Shown: positions 28,504-40,300 of the stretch, in pieces | Layout of the letters: the number at the start of each line of letters is the position of its first letter | Position numbering within the stretch: position 1 is the first letter of the stretch | From: Azolla caroliniana | Taxonomy: Eukaryota > Polypodiophyta | Assembly (NCBI GenBank): GCA_043228905.1 | Contig: JBHGNT010000006.1 | Coordinates: forward strand, 13,392,001 to 13,456,000 | Length of the DNA: 64,000 bases | Reading direction: 5' to 3' | Translations under genes and position numbers: made by a program | The notes under the pieces: generated by a model | What the model was told of the DNA's origin: nothing | Databases searched by the model: none | The model's input: only the letters and a program-made list of their open reading frames with translations

Positions 28504-30479
28504 CTACCATGTCACGTTTTCGAACTGACTGCTGCCGGCGAGCTCTTCGGTGTTCTCCTTCTGTTGCGCGAGTTCTGCTACGTTTCGCTCATTTGCCTTT
28601 CTCACCCATTCCGTTGCCTGTTTCCAGATGGCCTCTTGTGTCTCCCATTCCGTAGTCTTCCCCTTCGACCTTGTGGTGACCTGCTGGAGGTCTGCGACTT
28701 CGGCGACTACCATGTTTACTGCCGGTCGCTTATCATAGCTTTTTGCCGGACATTGATTACTATAATGTCCTTCTTGCCGGCAGTAATAACAATATGCTTT
28801 CTGGGTGTTGTTGGATTCGGCATTGTTTCCTGTACCCGGTGGAGGACTTGTGGTAACCGCGGGGCTCTGGTCTGGTTGGCTGCTTAAGGCGCCTTTTTCC
28901 GGTTCACGTGGGTGGCTCCCGTTTTTGAAATGCCGTTTTTTATTAAAGTTTTTTTTGTTGCGGTACCCTTGTCGGGGTTGATCGTCATACCTCTCGTAAT
29001 CTTCCCGTCGTTGGTGATACCCGGGGGAGTGATCCCGGTTGTGATGCTCATACCATCCATTGTAATCTTGGTACTTGTCGTCTCTCTTGTACCGGTCGTA
29101 GTTGTCTCGCCAATTGTCGTACCGGACATCTTGTGCCGGTCGATATCGCTCCTCTCGTTGCCAGCGTTCGTCTTCTTCATCTCGGCTGCTACGTGGCTCG
29201 ATTTTCCAGACTGGTGGAGCTTGCCGATTCAATAAGTTATATTCGCACCGGTCCATCGTGTGGCTCGTAGATTGGTAGAGTAAGTAGTGCGTCCGCATGG
29301 TGCACTCCAGTGACGAGTGTCCGGAATTCAAGGAGGTCGTGCATTGGATTGCTTTCCGGAAACGGAGATCCTCATCGGTTGGTAATGCTCGTTGGAGGGC
29401 TCCCATTGTTAGCCAAGAGCTCGTTTTTTCCATTTCTCTAACCCGGTCGACAGTGCTTGTGTGAAAGTCAATGACCGTACATACCGTTCGTAGAGGTTCC
29501 GGAGCGCTGCTAAAAATATAGCCCGCGTTTCTTCCTCCGGAGGTGCGCGGGTAAGCTGGCTGTGCATCCGTTGAAACCGGATTACAAACTGCGGGATGCT
29601 CTCCCCGGGATCCTGCCGAATTGTATAAAATAAGCCCACCATTTCTCGCTGATGCAGCTCCTTCTGGAAGAAGTGCAAGAATTTGTCTTTTAGGTTCGCA
29701 AAGTTGGTGATGGTATTGCGATCATGCGTCCGGTCCTTCTAATGTTACGCTGAATTCGGCTATCTTGGATCGTTCCTCTTCTGCCGCGGTTAGCCATTGT
29801 GACACATGGTTCACTTCCCATGTTTGTTCAAACGCGTGAACATGAGCCTCCGCGTCCGGGTCATCCCGATACTTGGAGTACTGGAACGGCATATTGTCGT
29901 CCGGTGTCGGTACGCGGCCTCGCGATGTCGGTGGTCTTTCCTGCTGTTCCGCCGGCGTTTGAGGTCTTTGCCGGTCTTCCTTTGGTGTTACCGGCTGGAC
30001 TTCCGATGTTGGAAGTTTTTGCCGGTGCACTTCCGTCTCTGAAGGTTGCTCCACGACGAGTGCCGGAGGTTCTCGGTCTGCCAACTCTGGTTCCGGTGTC
30101 GGTAAGGTATCCGACTGCTCGTCCTCCGGTCCTCCTGGGTTGTCGTTACTACTGCGATAGTTCGTATGCACGCTATAACCCCCTTCCGAATTCGATTCCA
30201 GTGCTGAAAATGCTTCGGATTCGCCGTCTCTTCCGGCCAAGGCCTGGAGAAGGGTTTCCGCTTCCCGGAGGCTGCTTAAGCTGCTTCCTTCGTCCGGGTA
30301 GGCGTTTTGTTGCAGACGGAGCGGAGCGACTTCTCCGCCACTTTCCGGATCACTTTGGAAAATGATCGATCTGTTCGGATTTCTTCCGCTGCTTGCTGAA
30401 AAGCCTCTCGCCGCCGTCTCCATTCAGCAAGTCTTTGTGCTCTCTCCGTAACCGGGTCGTCTGTTGGCCTAGTCATCAA
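28504..30479 (-). pseudogene. gag: Tat-2 gag
   Basis: Starts near 30479 (MMTRPTDDPVTERAQRLAEW) just inside the primer site. Acidic, proline-rich variable part (SDTLPTPEPELADREPPALV), capsid (QYSKYRDDPDAEAHVHAFEQ, KELHQREMVGLFYTIRQDPG, FVIRFQRMHSQLTRAPPEEE), a charged Tyr/Arg/Asp-rich region and a CCHC knuckle CYYCRQEGHYSNQC, then KRPAVNMVVAEVADLQQVT leading to protease. Tat-1 keeps two more knuckles in the middle. Here that part reads TTSLNSGHSSLEC, with the first cysteines lost. Three frames are needed. Confidence 0.85.
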
Positions 30480-30508
30480 TTCCTGCCACTGTTCACTGCG
30501 ATAATGCA

Positions 30509-30524
30509 GGAATCGTGGTCGCCA
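30509..30524 (-). promoter_or_regulatory. Primer-binding site of Tat-2 (tRNA-Arg type)
   Basis: Minus strand TGGCGACCACGATTCC, identical with Tat-1 and Tat-3, seven bases from the LTR end. Confidence 0.85.
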
Positions 30525-30531
30525 AAAACTG

Positions 30532-30994
30532 TGTTATTGCTAGGGCCGGACAACAGCCTAACACAGGGTGTCCACTTAACACACGTCACCAAAGGGTCGT
30601 ACGGCAGAATGACTTACGACACAACGCTTAATTAGAGCTTAATTGATTACTTAGCCATCCGTAATTAACATGCGTAAGATATAACAATAAATACAGAACG
30701 GTAATCAACACTTGAAGATTAAGACAATAAGCTTTATTAATTATCTGCTCCTCATTACATTGTAACCGGGCCTTTATATAGGTCTCCAGCGCAAAATACA
30801 AAACGGTGCCCACCGGCACCTTTACGGAATCGTTCCGGATCCGGATCGGCATACCGATTCCGGTCCGTCCGTCCACATCTTCTTATATAATAATATGTAT
30901 ATATTAAGACTATTAATTACAATAGTTCCCGAATAACTATTCCTTTCACACTCTGGTTTGGACCTCCTTAAGCCTTCTTTGCCGGCCGGTAACA
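30532..30994 (-). repeat. Tat-2 5' LTR
   Basis: 463 bp, TGTTATTGCTAGGGCC...CCGGCCGGTAACA on the plus strand, next to target duplication TGAAG. Confidence 0.95.
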
Positions 30995-30999
30995 TGAAG

Positions 31000-31748
31000 A
31001 GCCAAAGTCCTTAGGAGAAGCAATCAGTCATGCGGTGAGATGTGACAACCGCCTCTTTGAGCGACGTTCGGAACGACAGCGACAAATGCCGAGGGCAAGA
31101 TTGGAGCACACCTACGCCTCAATGGTAGCAAAACCTTTACTGAGGGAGTACTATAATGCGCCTCCAGTAAATACTCGGACTCCAATTGAGATTGACACTA
31201 CACGTCGTCAAGGGCCATTATCCAAAGAAAAAAACAGCGACGCCAAACAAATCGACTATGTCTCTATTGCAGTGGACCAGGAGGGAGTACTATAATTTTC
31301 CTCTAGTAAATACTCTGACTCCGATTGAGATTGACACTACACGTCGTCGAGGGCCATTATTCGAAGAAGAAAAGCAGTGACGCCGAACGAATCGACTATG
31401 TCTCTACTGCAGTGGACCAGGAGGGAGTACTATAATGCGCCTCCAGTAAATACTCCGACTCCGATTGAGATTGACACTACACGTCATCGAGGGCCATTAT
31501 CCGAAGCAGAACAGCAGCGACGCCGAACGAATCGACTATGTCTTTACTGTAGTGGACTAGGACCCATTGCAATAAATTGTCCCCATAGGCCAAGAAGATA
31601 GGTAAACCAAATAGTTGGTAGTTCTAATTGTACTAAACCCGAGCCTATTGCGGTAGGGATATCTGATAGTACTAATAGTACTAATAGCCTAGATCTAGCG
31701 AACAAAATTGATGTCCTTAGTCAGTTAGAAGAAGAGTTAGACGACTAA
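31000..31748 (+). pseudogene. gag: H1 gag, second part
   Basis: Resumes after Tat-2: PKSLGEAISHAVRCDNRLFE, then a segment tandemly triplicated at 31142-31560 (each copy TPIEIDTTRRRGPLSEEE with a partial knuckle LCLYCSG), and the knuckle end PIAINCPHRPRRQVNQI. The terminal part is NKIDVLSQLEEELDD and stop near 31748. Frames shift between repeat copies. RNA-binding nucleocapsid in origin. Confidence 0.82.
31142..31560 (+). repeat. Tandem triplication, 3 x 139-140 bp, in H1 gag
   Basis: Units begin GAGGGAGTACTATAATGCGC at 31142, 31281 and 31421. The copies differ by substitutions, and the first two lack the second half of the zinc knuckle. H2 and H3 have one copy. Confidence 0.93.
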
Positions 31749-31774
31749 GTCCAGCCAAAATAGGAGCCGTTTGG

Positions 31775-32722
31775 TTGGACAACCCTAGATCTGTGCAACC
31801 CATTAGTGGTTCCATTCCCTCTAAGCAAGTTAGTAATGTGTTCGTAGCCCAAGTAATAGTTAGTACTAAAAGTACCCCTCCAGTACACGTCTTAGCACTT
31901 CTAGACTCCGGAGCAAATTCTTGCTTTATGGATAGGAATTTTGCCCAAGCTCATCAGATATCTCTTAGAAAACTCTCGTGCCCAGCCTCTATAGTCGCCA
32001 TTGATGGTTGTCCCATTGCTTCCGGAAATATCATAGAAGAGTCAGAACCCGTTAATATTGTCCTAGATAACTTAGCATGTGTAGTATCATTTAACATTAT
32101 TAGTATCCCAGAACATCCCATCGTTTTGGGATTACCATGGTTCGAGTTACATAACCCAAACATAGATTGGAGAACAAGAGAAATCCGGTGTCAACAAACC
32201 TGAGGATCTACTGAGAAGATTGCCACCATTTCACTACATCAGTTGCGGGAAGAAGGACGCAAGGAAGAAATGTTTCTCTTCGCAATATCACTAAAACCCT
32301 CCGACACCATTAAAGAGGAGTCCATTGTTCAGCTTCCAAAGAAGTATCATCATTATGCCGATGTATTCGATAAAGTACGAGCCAATACGCTTCCTCACCA
32401 TCGACCATATGATTGCCCAATCAATTTATAACCGGTGAAAGAGCCACCATGGGGACCGATTTACAATTTGTCACCAACCGAGCTAGAAGTCCTTTTAGCC
32501 TATATAGAGGAGAATTTGGAGAATGGATTCATTCAAAACCTCCAGTCGGCGCACCCATTTTCTTTGTCAAGAAAAAGGATGGCTCACTTTGTCTCGTGGT
32601 AGATTACCGTGGCTTGAATAAAGTTACAATCCGCAATAGGCATGCACTTCCCCTTATCTCAAGTCTTTTAGAATGGATCAATGGTGCCAAGTTCTTCACA
32701 AAGATCGACTTACGGGGGGCCA
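31775..32722 (+). pseudogene. pol: H1 protease and start of reverse transcriptase
   Basis: Protease with VLALLDSGANSCFMDRNFAQ and [23 protein letters not shown] at 32201-32203 and TAA at 32429-32431 replace what other copies show as Arg and Gln. Reverse transcriptase start: [59 protein letters not shown]. It ends at KIDLRGA, where an inverted leader begins. Confidence 0.87.
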
Positions 32723-32937
32723 TCGTATGAAATGAAAAGAGGAATAAGAGATTAGTATGAAGGAAGGGAGATAGAAGGGAAAATTGGTTCAAATTGTCAG
32801 GAATAGTACTAAATAGAGAGAGAATTTGTACTAGAGAAGGGAAGTACTATTAGTACTAAGAGGATGGGACTGCATAAGACTCCCGAGAGAGGAAGAGAGA
32901 GGAGGAGAGAGAGAGAGAGATAACGAGGACGAGAGAG
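32723..32937 (-). repeat. Family-H leader and partial LTR, inverted
   Basis: Leader 32723-32779 (minus GGTTCAAA boundary) and the LTR end from TGTCAGGAATAGTACTAAAT at about 32780, cut at 32937 in the GA-rich tract. The next bases (CCCCACTGAGGG) are H4 integrase. This is a second H copy reduced to its 5' end. Confidence 0.8.
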
Positions 32938-34060
32938 ACCCCACTGAGGGTGACATCCCGTATGAGCATAAAATAGCGTAAATTTAGTTGATGCGTGGAT
33001 AGAGTTATTATTGGCAAATTCAGCGAAGTGGAGAATATCTGCTCAGTTATCCTGATGATAGCTAAGAAAGCACCGTAGATACTACTCCAGCATTTCATTT
33101 GTTTCTTCAGCTTGGCCGTCGGTTTGTGGGTGGTAGCCGGAGGAGAGGTTACAAGTGAGCTTGAGCATTTTAAAAAGGTGCTTCTAGAATTTTGACACGA
33201 ACTAGGGTCCACGGTTGCTAACGATACTATCGGGAAGTCCATGATGCCGACATACTTCATACATGACAATTTCGGCGGTGTCTTCACTGGAGATTTCCTT
33301 AGTACATGGCAAGAAATGAGACATCTTCGTATATCGATCTACCACTGTTAGAATCACATTGAACCCCTTAGAAACTGGAAGATTTGTGATGATGTCGAGA
33401 GCAATGGATTGCCACGGCTTGCTTGGAATTGGTAATGGTTCTAATAAACCATATGGATGATGCCTTGGCATTTTCATTTTGCAGCATGTATCACAAGTCC
33501 GAACAAAATCTTCGACAAAATGTCGCATACGGGGCGAAAGCAATTGTCTTCAGGTCCGCATGTATGATATTGATAATGTGGGAATCAATGGGCATACCAA
33601 AAATTTGTGTTGCTTGCAGTCGTGCCGGTCCCAAGATTTCTTGCTTTTGGTTATCGAAAGCTGGCTCACCGGGACGTGGTGTTAGATACGAATGCCATGA
33701 TAATGCATCTGCCTTCCCTTGGTGCTTCCCCGAATGATATGTAATTTTGAAGTCGAAACGTGTGAGGAAGTGGGCCCACCGAGCTTGACGTCGATTTAAC
33801 ACACGAGCATCCTGAAAGTAGGCAAGGTTTTTATGGTCATTGAATACGGTGACTTGATGAGAGGATCCCTCTACAAAATGGCTCAATTGCATAAATGAGT
33901 CCACTATTGCCAATAGCTCCTTATCATGAATTTCGTAGTTGATTTCGGCGGAGTCAAACTTGCGTGAGTGAAAAGCCACAAGATGTAGCTTCTCATCATT
34001 ACCCCGTTGTGACAGAATGCTCCCCAATGCGAAATCCGATGCGTAAGCTTCGATAATGAA
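32938..34060 (-). pseudogene. pol: H4 RNase H end and integrase
   Basis: Downstream part of the H4 chromovirus, continuing from 44603 beyond Tat-1. RNase [52 protein letters not shown] (SDHK to NDHK), [27 protein letters not shown]. Integrase: [68 protein letters not shown] (second catalytic D changed to N) and YYPQTDGQAEETNEML out of frame. No chromodomain remains. Cut at 32938. Confidence 0.88.
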
Positions 34061-34493
34061 TGTTACCGGCCGGCAAAGGAGTCCAGAGTGGGAAACAGAG
34101 AGCAAATTAAGTAGTAGGAATGTGGTTGTAATTAAGCTATGAGTGTGGACGGACGGACCGGAATCGGTATGCCGTTCCGGATCCGGACCGATCCCGAACA
34201 GGTGCGGATGGCACCGTTTTGTAATACAGACCGGAAACCTATTTAAAGGCCCGGATACAATGTAATAATTAGCGGTTAATTAATGAAAGCTTAAGCGTTG
34301 TTATATCTCTGTGTTAATTGCCGTTCTATCTTAATTGTTATATCTTACGCGTGTTATGAAGACGATCCTAATAAGTAACTTGATTAAGTCGGATTAAGCG
34401 TTGAAGTCTAATCCGGTTGCCGTAACACCCTTTGGTGAAGTGTCTCCCGTAGACACCCTGTGTTAGGCCATTGTCCGGCCCGAAGAGTTAACA
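34061..34493 (+). repeat. Tat-1 5' LTR
   Basis: 433 bp, TGTTACCGGCCGG...GAAGAGTTAACA. The core block GGACGGACCGGAATCGG is shared with Tat-2, Tat-3 and the lone LTR at 45961. The TATTTAAAGGCCCGG promoter region is near 34240. Confidence 0.95.
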
Positions 34494-34500
34494 TAGTTTT

Positions 34501-34516
34501 TGGCGACCACGATTCC
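34501..34516 (+). promoter_or_regulatory. Primer-binding site of Tat-1 (tRNA-Arg type)
   Basis: TGGCGACCACGATTCC, seven bases after the LTR. Complementary in its first ten bases to a tRNA-Arg 3' end. Confidence 0.85.
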
Positions 34517-34546
34517 TGTTTTTGCAGCGAACGACGGCACAGATGG

Positions 34547-36313
34547 ATGTCTAGATCAACGCACGACCTGGTTACAGATCGAACTCGACGCCTTGCCGAA
34601 AGGCAAAGGAGACGCGAGGCTTTCCAGCAAGCGGCGCAGGAAATTAGAGCGGATCGCTCGTTTTTCAACGTAATCCGGAGAGTAGCGGAGGACTCCCACT
34701 GGTTACAGCAAACATCGCACCCAGACGACGGCAGCAGCCTAAGCAACCTCCGGGAAACCGAATCCCTTCTCCACGCGTTGGCAAATGGAGAAGGCGAAGC
34801 AGAGGCCTTTTCAGCATATGAATCGGACTCCGAAGGGGAATACAGCGTGCACACGAACTACCGTAGCAGCAACGAAACCCGGAGCGGACCGGAGGACGAA
34901 GGATCGGATACCTTACCGACACCGGAACCGGAACCGGAAGTGCTAACGCTGGAACCCCCGGAACCAGTAGAAGAAGAACGACCTCCGACACTGGAAGTTG
35001 AAGAGGAGAAACCTCCGTCACCAAAGGAAGAGAAACAACCGACACCGGAATCAAATTGGGAAAGACCACCGACACCGGAGAAAATTCCGGAACGAGCACC
35101 AACACTACCAGCTCGCGCACCGATACCGGACGACGACATGCCGTTCCAGTACTCCAAGTATAGAGATGATCCGGACGCGGAAGCTCATGTGCACGCCTTT
35201 GAACAGACATGGGAAGCCAACCATGTGTCCCAGCGATTGACACCGGAGGAAGAAGAATGCTCTAAGATAGCAGAATTTGGCGTCACATTGGAGGGACCGG
35301 CAGCAAGATGGCGCCGAACGCAGGACCCGTCTACCATCAACACCTTTGCAGATTTAAAAGCTAAATTCATGCACTTTTTTCAAAAGGAGGTGGACCAGAC
35401 CATAATGGTAGGTTTATTTTATACCATCCGGCAAGAGGCAGGGGAGAGCATTCCCTAATTTGTCATCCGGTTTCAACAGATGCATAGTTAGCTTACCCGT
35501 GCACCCCCGGAGGAGGAATTACGGACGATATTCCTAAACGCGCTCCGGGAACCCCTACGCACGGTTTGCACGGTAATTGATTTCCGCACAAGTACCATCG
35601 ACCAGGTCATTGACCGAGTGAAAGAGATGGAAAAGACAAGCTCCTGGCTCACACTGGGCGCACTTCAACGGGCGTTACCAACCGATGAAGACCTCCGGTT
35701 TCGGCAAGCAATACAGTGCACAACCTGCTTGAATTCCGGACACTCGGCTCTAGAATGCACTATGAGGATGCAATGTGTAATCTGTCAGTCCAAGAGCCAT
35801 ACGACGGATAGGTGCGAGTATAATCTGTTGACTCGGCAAGCACTGCCCGTCCGACAAATTGAGCCACGCAGCAGCCGGGATGAAGAAGACGAACGCTGGC
35901 GGCGAATGGACCGTGACCGACCGGCACAGGATGTCCGGTACGGCGAGCGACGGGAAAATGATGTCTGGTACGGTGATCGGTGAGAGAACTATGACCGGCA
36001 TGATCGGTACCAGGATTACAATAGACGATACGAACAGTACAACCGGGAGCACTCCCCTGGGTAAGCAACGGGAGGAATACGGCAGATATAACGGGCAACC
36101 CCGTCAAGAGTACCGTAATAAGAAAAGCTATAACAAAAAACGGCATTTTAAAAAAGGCGGCTACCCCCGGGATCCGGAACAAGGAGCTCCAAGTAGCCAA
36201 CCGGTACAAAACCCCGCGCGTACCGTACAACAGACAATGTCGAATCTAGCAATGCCCGGAAAGCCTACTGCTACTACTGCAGACAGGAAGGCCATTATTG
36301 TAACCAATGCCCG
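34547..36313 (+). pseudogene. gag: Tat-1 gag
   Basis: I place the start at 34547 (MSRSTHDLVTDRTRRLAERQ). It is in frame with the longer open stretch, lies after the primer site and resembles the Tat-2 start. Residues 1-100 are charged, then proline/glutamate-rich repeats (EEEKPPSPKEEKQPTPES), then capsid (QYSKYRDDPDAEAHVHAFEQ, FFQKEVDQTIMVGLFYTIRQ). TAA at 35456-35458 and TAG at 35489-35491 replace Gln codons. After them come two adjacent CCHC knuckles (CLNSGHSALEC group and CVICQSKSHTTDRC), a Tyr/Arg/Asp-rich stretch, TGA at 35981-35983 and, in another frame, a third knuckle CYYCRQEGHYCNQC. Three knuckles are more than usual for gypsy gag. Confidence 0.87.
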
Positions 36314-37354
36314 GTGAAGAGCTATGAAAAACGACCAGCGGTAAATATGGTAGTCCCTGAGGTGGCAGACCTACAGCAGGTGACCACAAGGTCGAAGGGC
36401 ATGGCCAAAGAATGGGAGACACAGGAGACCATCTGGAAACAAGCAACGGAATGGGTAAAGAAAGAAAACGAACAGAATGTCACAGACTTACAACAGCAAA
36501 AGGAGAACACCGCAGGGCTTGCCGGCGGTAGTCACTCCGAGAACGAGACATGGCAAGCGTTGCAAGAATGCCAGATTACGTTACCACTAGGAAGACTCCT
36601 ACAACTCGTGCCAAGATTCACGGAAGGACTGAAGACGGCCAGGACGGCAAGAGAACCATCACTGGCACCGGTACTCTTCTCGAATCCGGAGGAGGGACCA
36701 ACAGTGGTAGACACCAGCAGTCCGGTAATCACTGCCATTGTAAAAGGGAAAGAACTCCCCGGCACAGTTATAAACGGAGGCTCTGGGGTAAATGTAATAA
36801 GCCTCCAGACGTGTGAGGACCTAGGAATCCACGAGTGGGAGCCGTGTCCGTTCTGGTTGCAGATGGCCGATACAAGCTCAGTGCGGCCGACAGGATTAAT
36901 ACGGAAATTAGAAGTCACCGTCGGCGGGCATACATTTCACATCTCGGCCGTAGTGCTACAATTACAGGCACAAGGCGCCTACCCGCTATTGCTGGGGCGG
37001 CCATGGTTGAAAACGGCACATATCAAACAGAATTGGCGAAAAAATATAATTACCTTCCGGCGAGGAAAAGCTAAGGTACGGGTACCAACACAGGCAAGGA
37101 CGAGCACTGGCAAGGAATGTACACCGTTGTATGCGGAATGCGTCAACATGTTAGAAGGGTTAGCGGACGAAGAAGAAGCTCAATACCTGCAGGAAAACCG
37201 GAAGATCATACCCCTCTTCGAAATTGACATTGCCGAAGCCGTAGCACCGTATTTATCGCAACCGAAAGAGGCGGAAGCAGAACCGGATAAAGACGCAATC
37301 CGGGAGTTACGGCAAGCGCAGGAAGCGTTGGAACGGGAAATGGCCGTTTCATAG
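36314..37354 (+). pseudogene. pol: Tat-1 protease region
   Basis: Begins MKSYEKRPAVNMVVPEVADL just after the third knuckle. The protease motif reads PGTVINGGSGVNVISLQTCE. The catalytic aspartate of the Tat-2 copy (IIDEGSS) is N here. Then GGHTFHISAVVLQLQAQGAY, LLGRPWLKTAHIKQNWRKNI. The end has an acidic linker (EADKDAIRELRQAQEAL) and stops at TAG 37352-37354, where the Tat-2 copy reads SQRVKAS, so CAG has become TAG. Confidence 0.88.
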
Positions 37355-37381
37355 CGCGTAAAAGCATCACAACTAGAAGAG

Positions 37382-37891
37382 GTGAATTTAGGCACTACGA
37401 ACGAAGCAAAACTGGTGCACATCGCCAAGGAGATGAAGTCCGAAGACAAAACGGCGATGATAACACTTCTCACGGAATTCCGGGATGTGTTCGCCTGGTC
37501 ATACAAAGATATGCGAGGACTCGACCCTCAGTTATACCAGCATCAAGTACACTTGAGCAAGGACGCAAAACCAGTGGCACAAAGACGGTACTGGATGAAT
37601 CCCAATTATGCTGCCAAGGTCAAGGAAGAAATCGACAAACTGCGAAGAGTTGGCTTTATCTGTCCGGTAAAGAAAGCGACATGGCTAAGCCCGATCGTAG
37701 TCGTACCGAAGAAGAACGGAAAAATTCGAGTTTGCGTGGACTACCGGAAATTCAATGCGGCTACGGTAACGGATGCGTTTCCACTTCCGTTCACAGATGG
37801 AGTGTTGGATGTCGTCGCCGGCCATGAGGTCTATAGCTTTCTAGACGGATTCAACGGGTATAATCAGATCCGGATGCACCCCGACGACTAG
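37382..37891 (+). pseudogene. pol: Tat-1 reverse transcriptase, N-terminal part
   Basis: NEAKLVHIAKEMKSEDKTAM, DVFAWSYKDMRGLDPQLYQH, KNGKIRVCVDYRKFNAATVT and EVYSFLDGFNGYNQIRMHPD, ending at TAG 37889-37891. Tat-2 reads HPEDQEKTAF there, so again CAG to TAG. Same frame relation to the following block as in an undamaged pol. Confidence 0.9.
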
Positions 37892-40300
37892 GAGAAAACG
37901 GCATTCGTCACCCAATGGGGGGTGTTTGTGGCCGTGGTAATGATGTTCGGACTCAAAACGGCACCGGCAACGTTTCAAAGAATCATCATGGAAATCTTTG
38001 GTGAATATATATCGGCTTTTATGCAGGTTTTCCTTGACGATTTCGCCGTCTATAGCCGGGAGGAGGACCATTTTCAGCACCTCCGTCTTTGTCTAGAAAA
38101 GTGTAGAGCGTACCGGCTAAGCTTGAATCCGGCAAAGTGTGTATTTGGCGTGTCCAGTGGAACTTTATTAGGACATATTGTGAGCCAGGAAGGTATTGCA
38201 GTCGACCCAGACAAAGTGAAAGCCATATTAGAAGCACCGGCGCCGGCATCGGCAAAGGCATTAAGCCGGTTCTTAGGCCAGATCCGGTGGCACAGCCGGA
38301 TGCTCCGATACTTGGCCGACCTGGCTACACCGTTGCATGCCTCCGTACATCGGACACCATTCCAGTGGACCGATACTGAGGATAGGGCGTATAAGGCCCT
38401 CAAGGTACTATTGTCGCAGGCACCGGTAATACAACCTCCGGATTGGAGTAAAGAATTTCACGTGTTCGTGGACGGCTCCGACATCGCAATCGGAAGCGTA
38501 CTGATGCAGCTTACGGAACCAAGGTGGTACCGGCCAGTGTACTATGCCAGCCGGAAGCTATCCCAAGCAGAACGGAACTACTCTACTACGGAACGGGAAG
38601 CTCTAGGAATGATCTACAGTGTGACAAAGTTTCGGCACTATTTACTGGGAAGGAAGTTTTCCTTCCATGTAGATCATTCGGCACTCCTTTACCTGGTGTC
38701 CAAGGCGTCACTCACTGGCAAATTGGCCCGGTGGACCTTATTGTTACAGGAGTTCGAGTTTGAAATATTCCACCGACCCGGTATACAGCATGCCGTAGCG
38801 GATTACTTAAGCCGATTAGAGTCCGGAGAGACGGGTGACGGAGTACCGGATGAGTTTCCGGATGCGGAGCTGTTTCGAGTCACTACGGAGACGACAGCAG
38901 ATGAGACAGTGGCCCAGGAAGACAAGTGGCTCACAAATATGCACCAGTTTCTGAGCACAGGACTGCCTCCGGAAGAGCTGAACCGGGACGAACGGAAACG
39001 CCTGGCGGTACAAAGCAGACATTTCTGCTTACTGCAAGACACACTGTACCACAAGGGCGCTGACGGCATATGGAGACGGGCGGTGCGCAGCGATGAAAAA
39101 GAACTGATACTGAGGGAAGCCCACTGCGGAGTTGCCGGAGGTCACTATGCCGGAGATGCGACGACCAGAAAAATATGGCAAAGTGGCCTATGGTGGCCAA
39201 CGACATTAAGAGATGCGGTACGATATGCAAAAGAATGTGACCTATGCCAGAGAATGGGCCAGCCAACGGAGCAGGCTCGTATGCCACACCAGCCGGTACT
39301 ACCACTCGAGCCCTTCCAAAAGTGGGGGCTGGACTTTGTAGGACCGTTCAAGCCACCGGCAATGAGAACGGGTAATCGGTACATTATCGTTGCTACGGAT
39401 TACTGCACGAAATGGGTGGAGGCCAAAGCTTTACGGGATAACACCGCTGCGTCAACGGCAAAGTTTCTATATGAGTACATCTGGTGCCGTTACGGATGCC
39501 CCATTGAATTGATAAGTGACCAAGGGGGGCACTTTCTCGGACAAGTAGTGGAAAGCCTAACGACCTTCTATGCCGTGGTCCACAAACGAAGCACACCTTA
39601 CTATCCACAGGCGAATGGATTAGCGGAATCAACAAACAAGACGCTCCAGAACATCCTTTGGAAGATCGTCAACGAGAACCGGACAGATTGGGACACAAAG
39701 CTACATAGCGCGCTTTGGGCATACCGGACGACATACAAAACGAGCATCCGAACAACACCGTTCCGGTTGGCGTTCGGATTCGAGGCGGTCATGCCGGTAG
39801 AATTTCAAGTACCTAGCTTACGGATCCAGCTACGAGAACGGCTGAACGAGAAGGAGTCGGAGACAATAAGGTTGACAGCGCTGTGTGAGCTGGAGGAACA
39901 ACGGTTGGCCAACATCCTACATTTAGAATTGGAGCAACGGCGACGGAAAGCATTCGTCGATCGGCACAGGAAAGGTAACGAAAAAATGTTCGCAATCGGC
40001 AAACCAGTGCTAGTATTCCAAACCCGGATGGGCAAGATGCCGGGTAAACTAAGGTTTAGATGGACCGGACCATATTGGCTAACACAGGAGTATAATGGGT
40101 CCTACCAGTTGGGGACACTTGCCGGCGAAGTGCTGGGCAAATGGGTCAACGGATTCCGGTTAAAGGCATATAGAGGACCGATGCCTAAGAACCCGTTTGA
40201 GCAAAGGACCGACGGCAACCACCAAGACGGCAGAGAAGGCGAGCCGGTAACCGGAGAGAATGTGGCCGGTAAGGGTCCGGGAGGACCAACGGACATGTGA
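37892..40300 (+). pseudogene. pol: Tat-1 reverse transcriptase, RNase H and integrase
   Basis: 792 open codons from the methionine at 37922, in practice the continuation of pol. The catalytic FLDD is at residues 37-40 of that stretch (FMQVFLDDFAVYSREEDHF). RNase H: EFHVFVDGSDIAIGSVLMQL, TTEREALGMIYSVTKF, FHVDHSALLYLV, IQHAVADYLSRLESGE. Integrase: zinc finger REAHCGVAGGHYAGDATTR and ECDLCQRMGQP; core KWGLDFVGPF (D), LISDQGGHFLGQ (D), YPQANGLAESTN (E). C-terminus: QTRMGKMPGKLRFRWTGPYW, LGTLAGEVLGKWVNGFRLKA. This stretch has no internal stop. There is no chromodomain, as expected for the Tat branch. Confidence 0.93.

Larger units (their letters stand above)
22064..30994 (-). mobile_element. Tat-2: complete Tat-like gypsy element
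   Basis: 8,931 bp with 463-bp LTRs and target duplication TGAAG (22059-22063, 30995-30999). From 30994 down: 5' LTR, tRNA-Arg primer site, gag, protease, reverse transcriptase, RNase H, integrase, then an accessory region (24263-22581) before the 3' LTR. The LTRs differ at roughly 15 sites by eye. It differs from Tat-1 by deletions in the accessory gene and by frameshifts and stops in gag and pol. Inserted in H1 gag. Confidence 0.95.
21311..32722 (+). mobile_element. H1: chromovirus 5' half, with Tat-2 nested inside
   Basis: Internal part of a gypsy element of family H: gag, protease and the first part of reverse transcriptase. Tat-2 (22064-30994) interrupts gag: the frame LLLTFPE ends at 22063 and resumes with PKSLGEAISHAVRCDNRLF at 31000, with TGAAG on both sides. 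It stops at about 32722 within reverse transcriptase (KIDLRGA), where an inverted leader and LTR of the same family begin. Confidence 0.9.

Noticed and set aside
34665-35243. 192-codon minus-strand frame opposite Tat-1 gag, considered as an antisense gene
   Set aside because: Antisense genes exist in some Tat elements, but here the frame lies over the repetitive proline/glutamate region and its composition is explained by codon complementarity.
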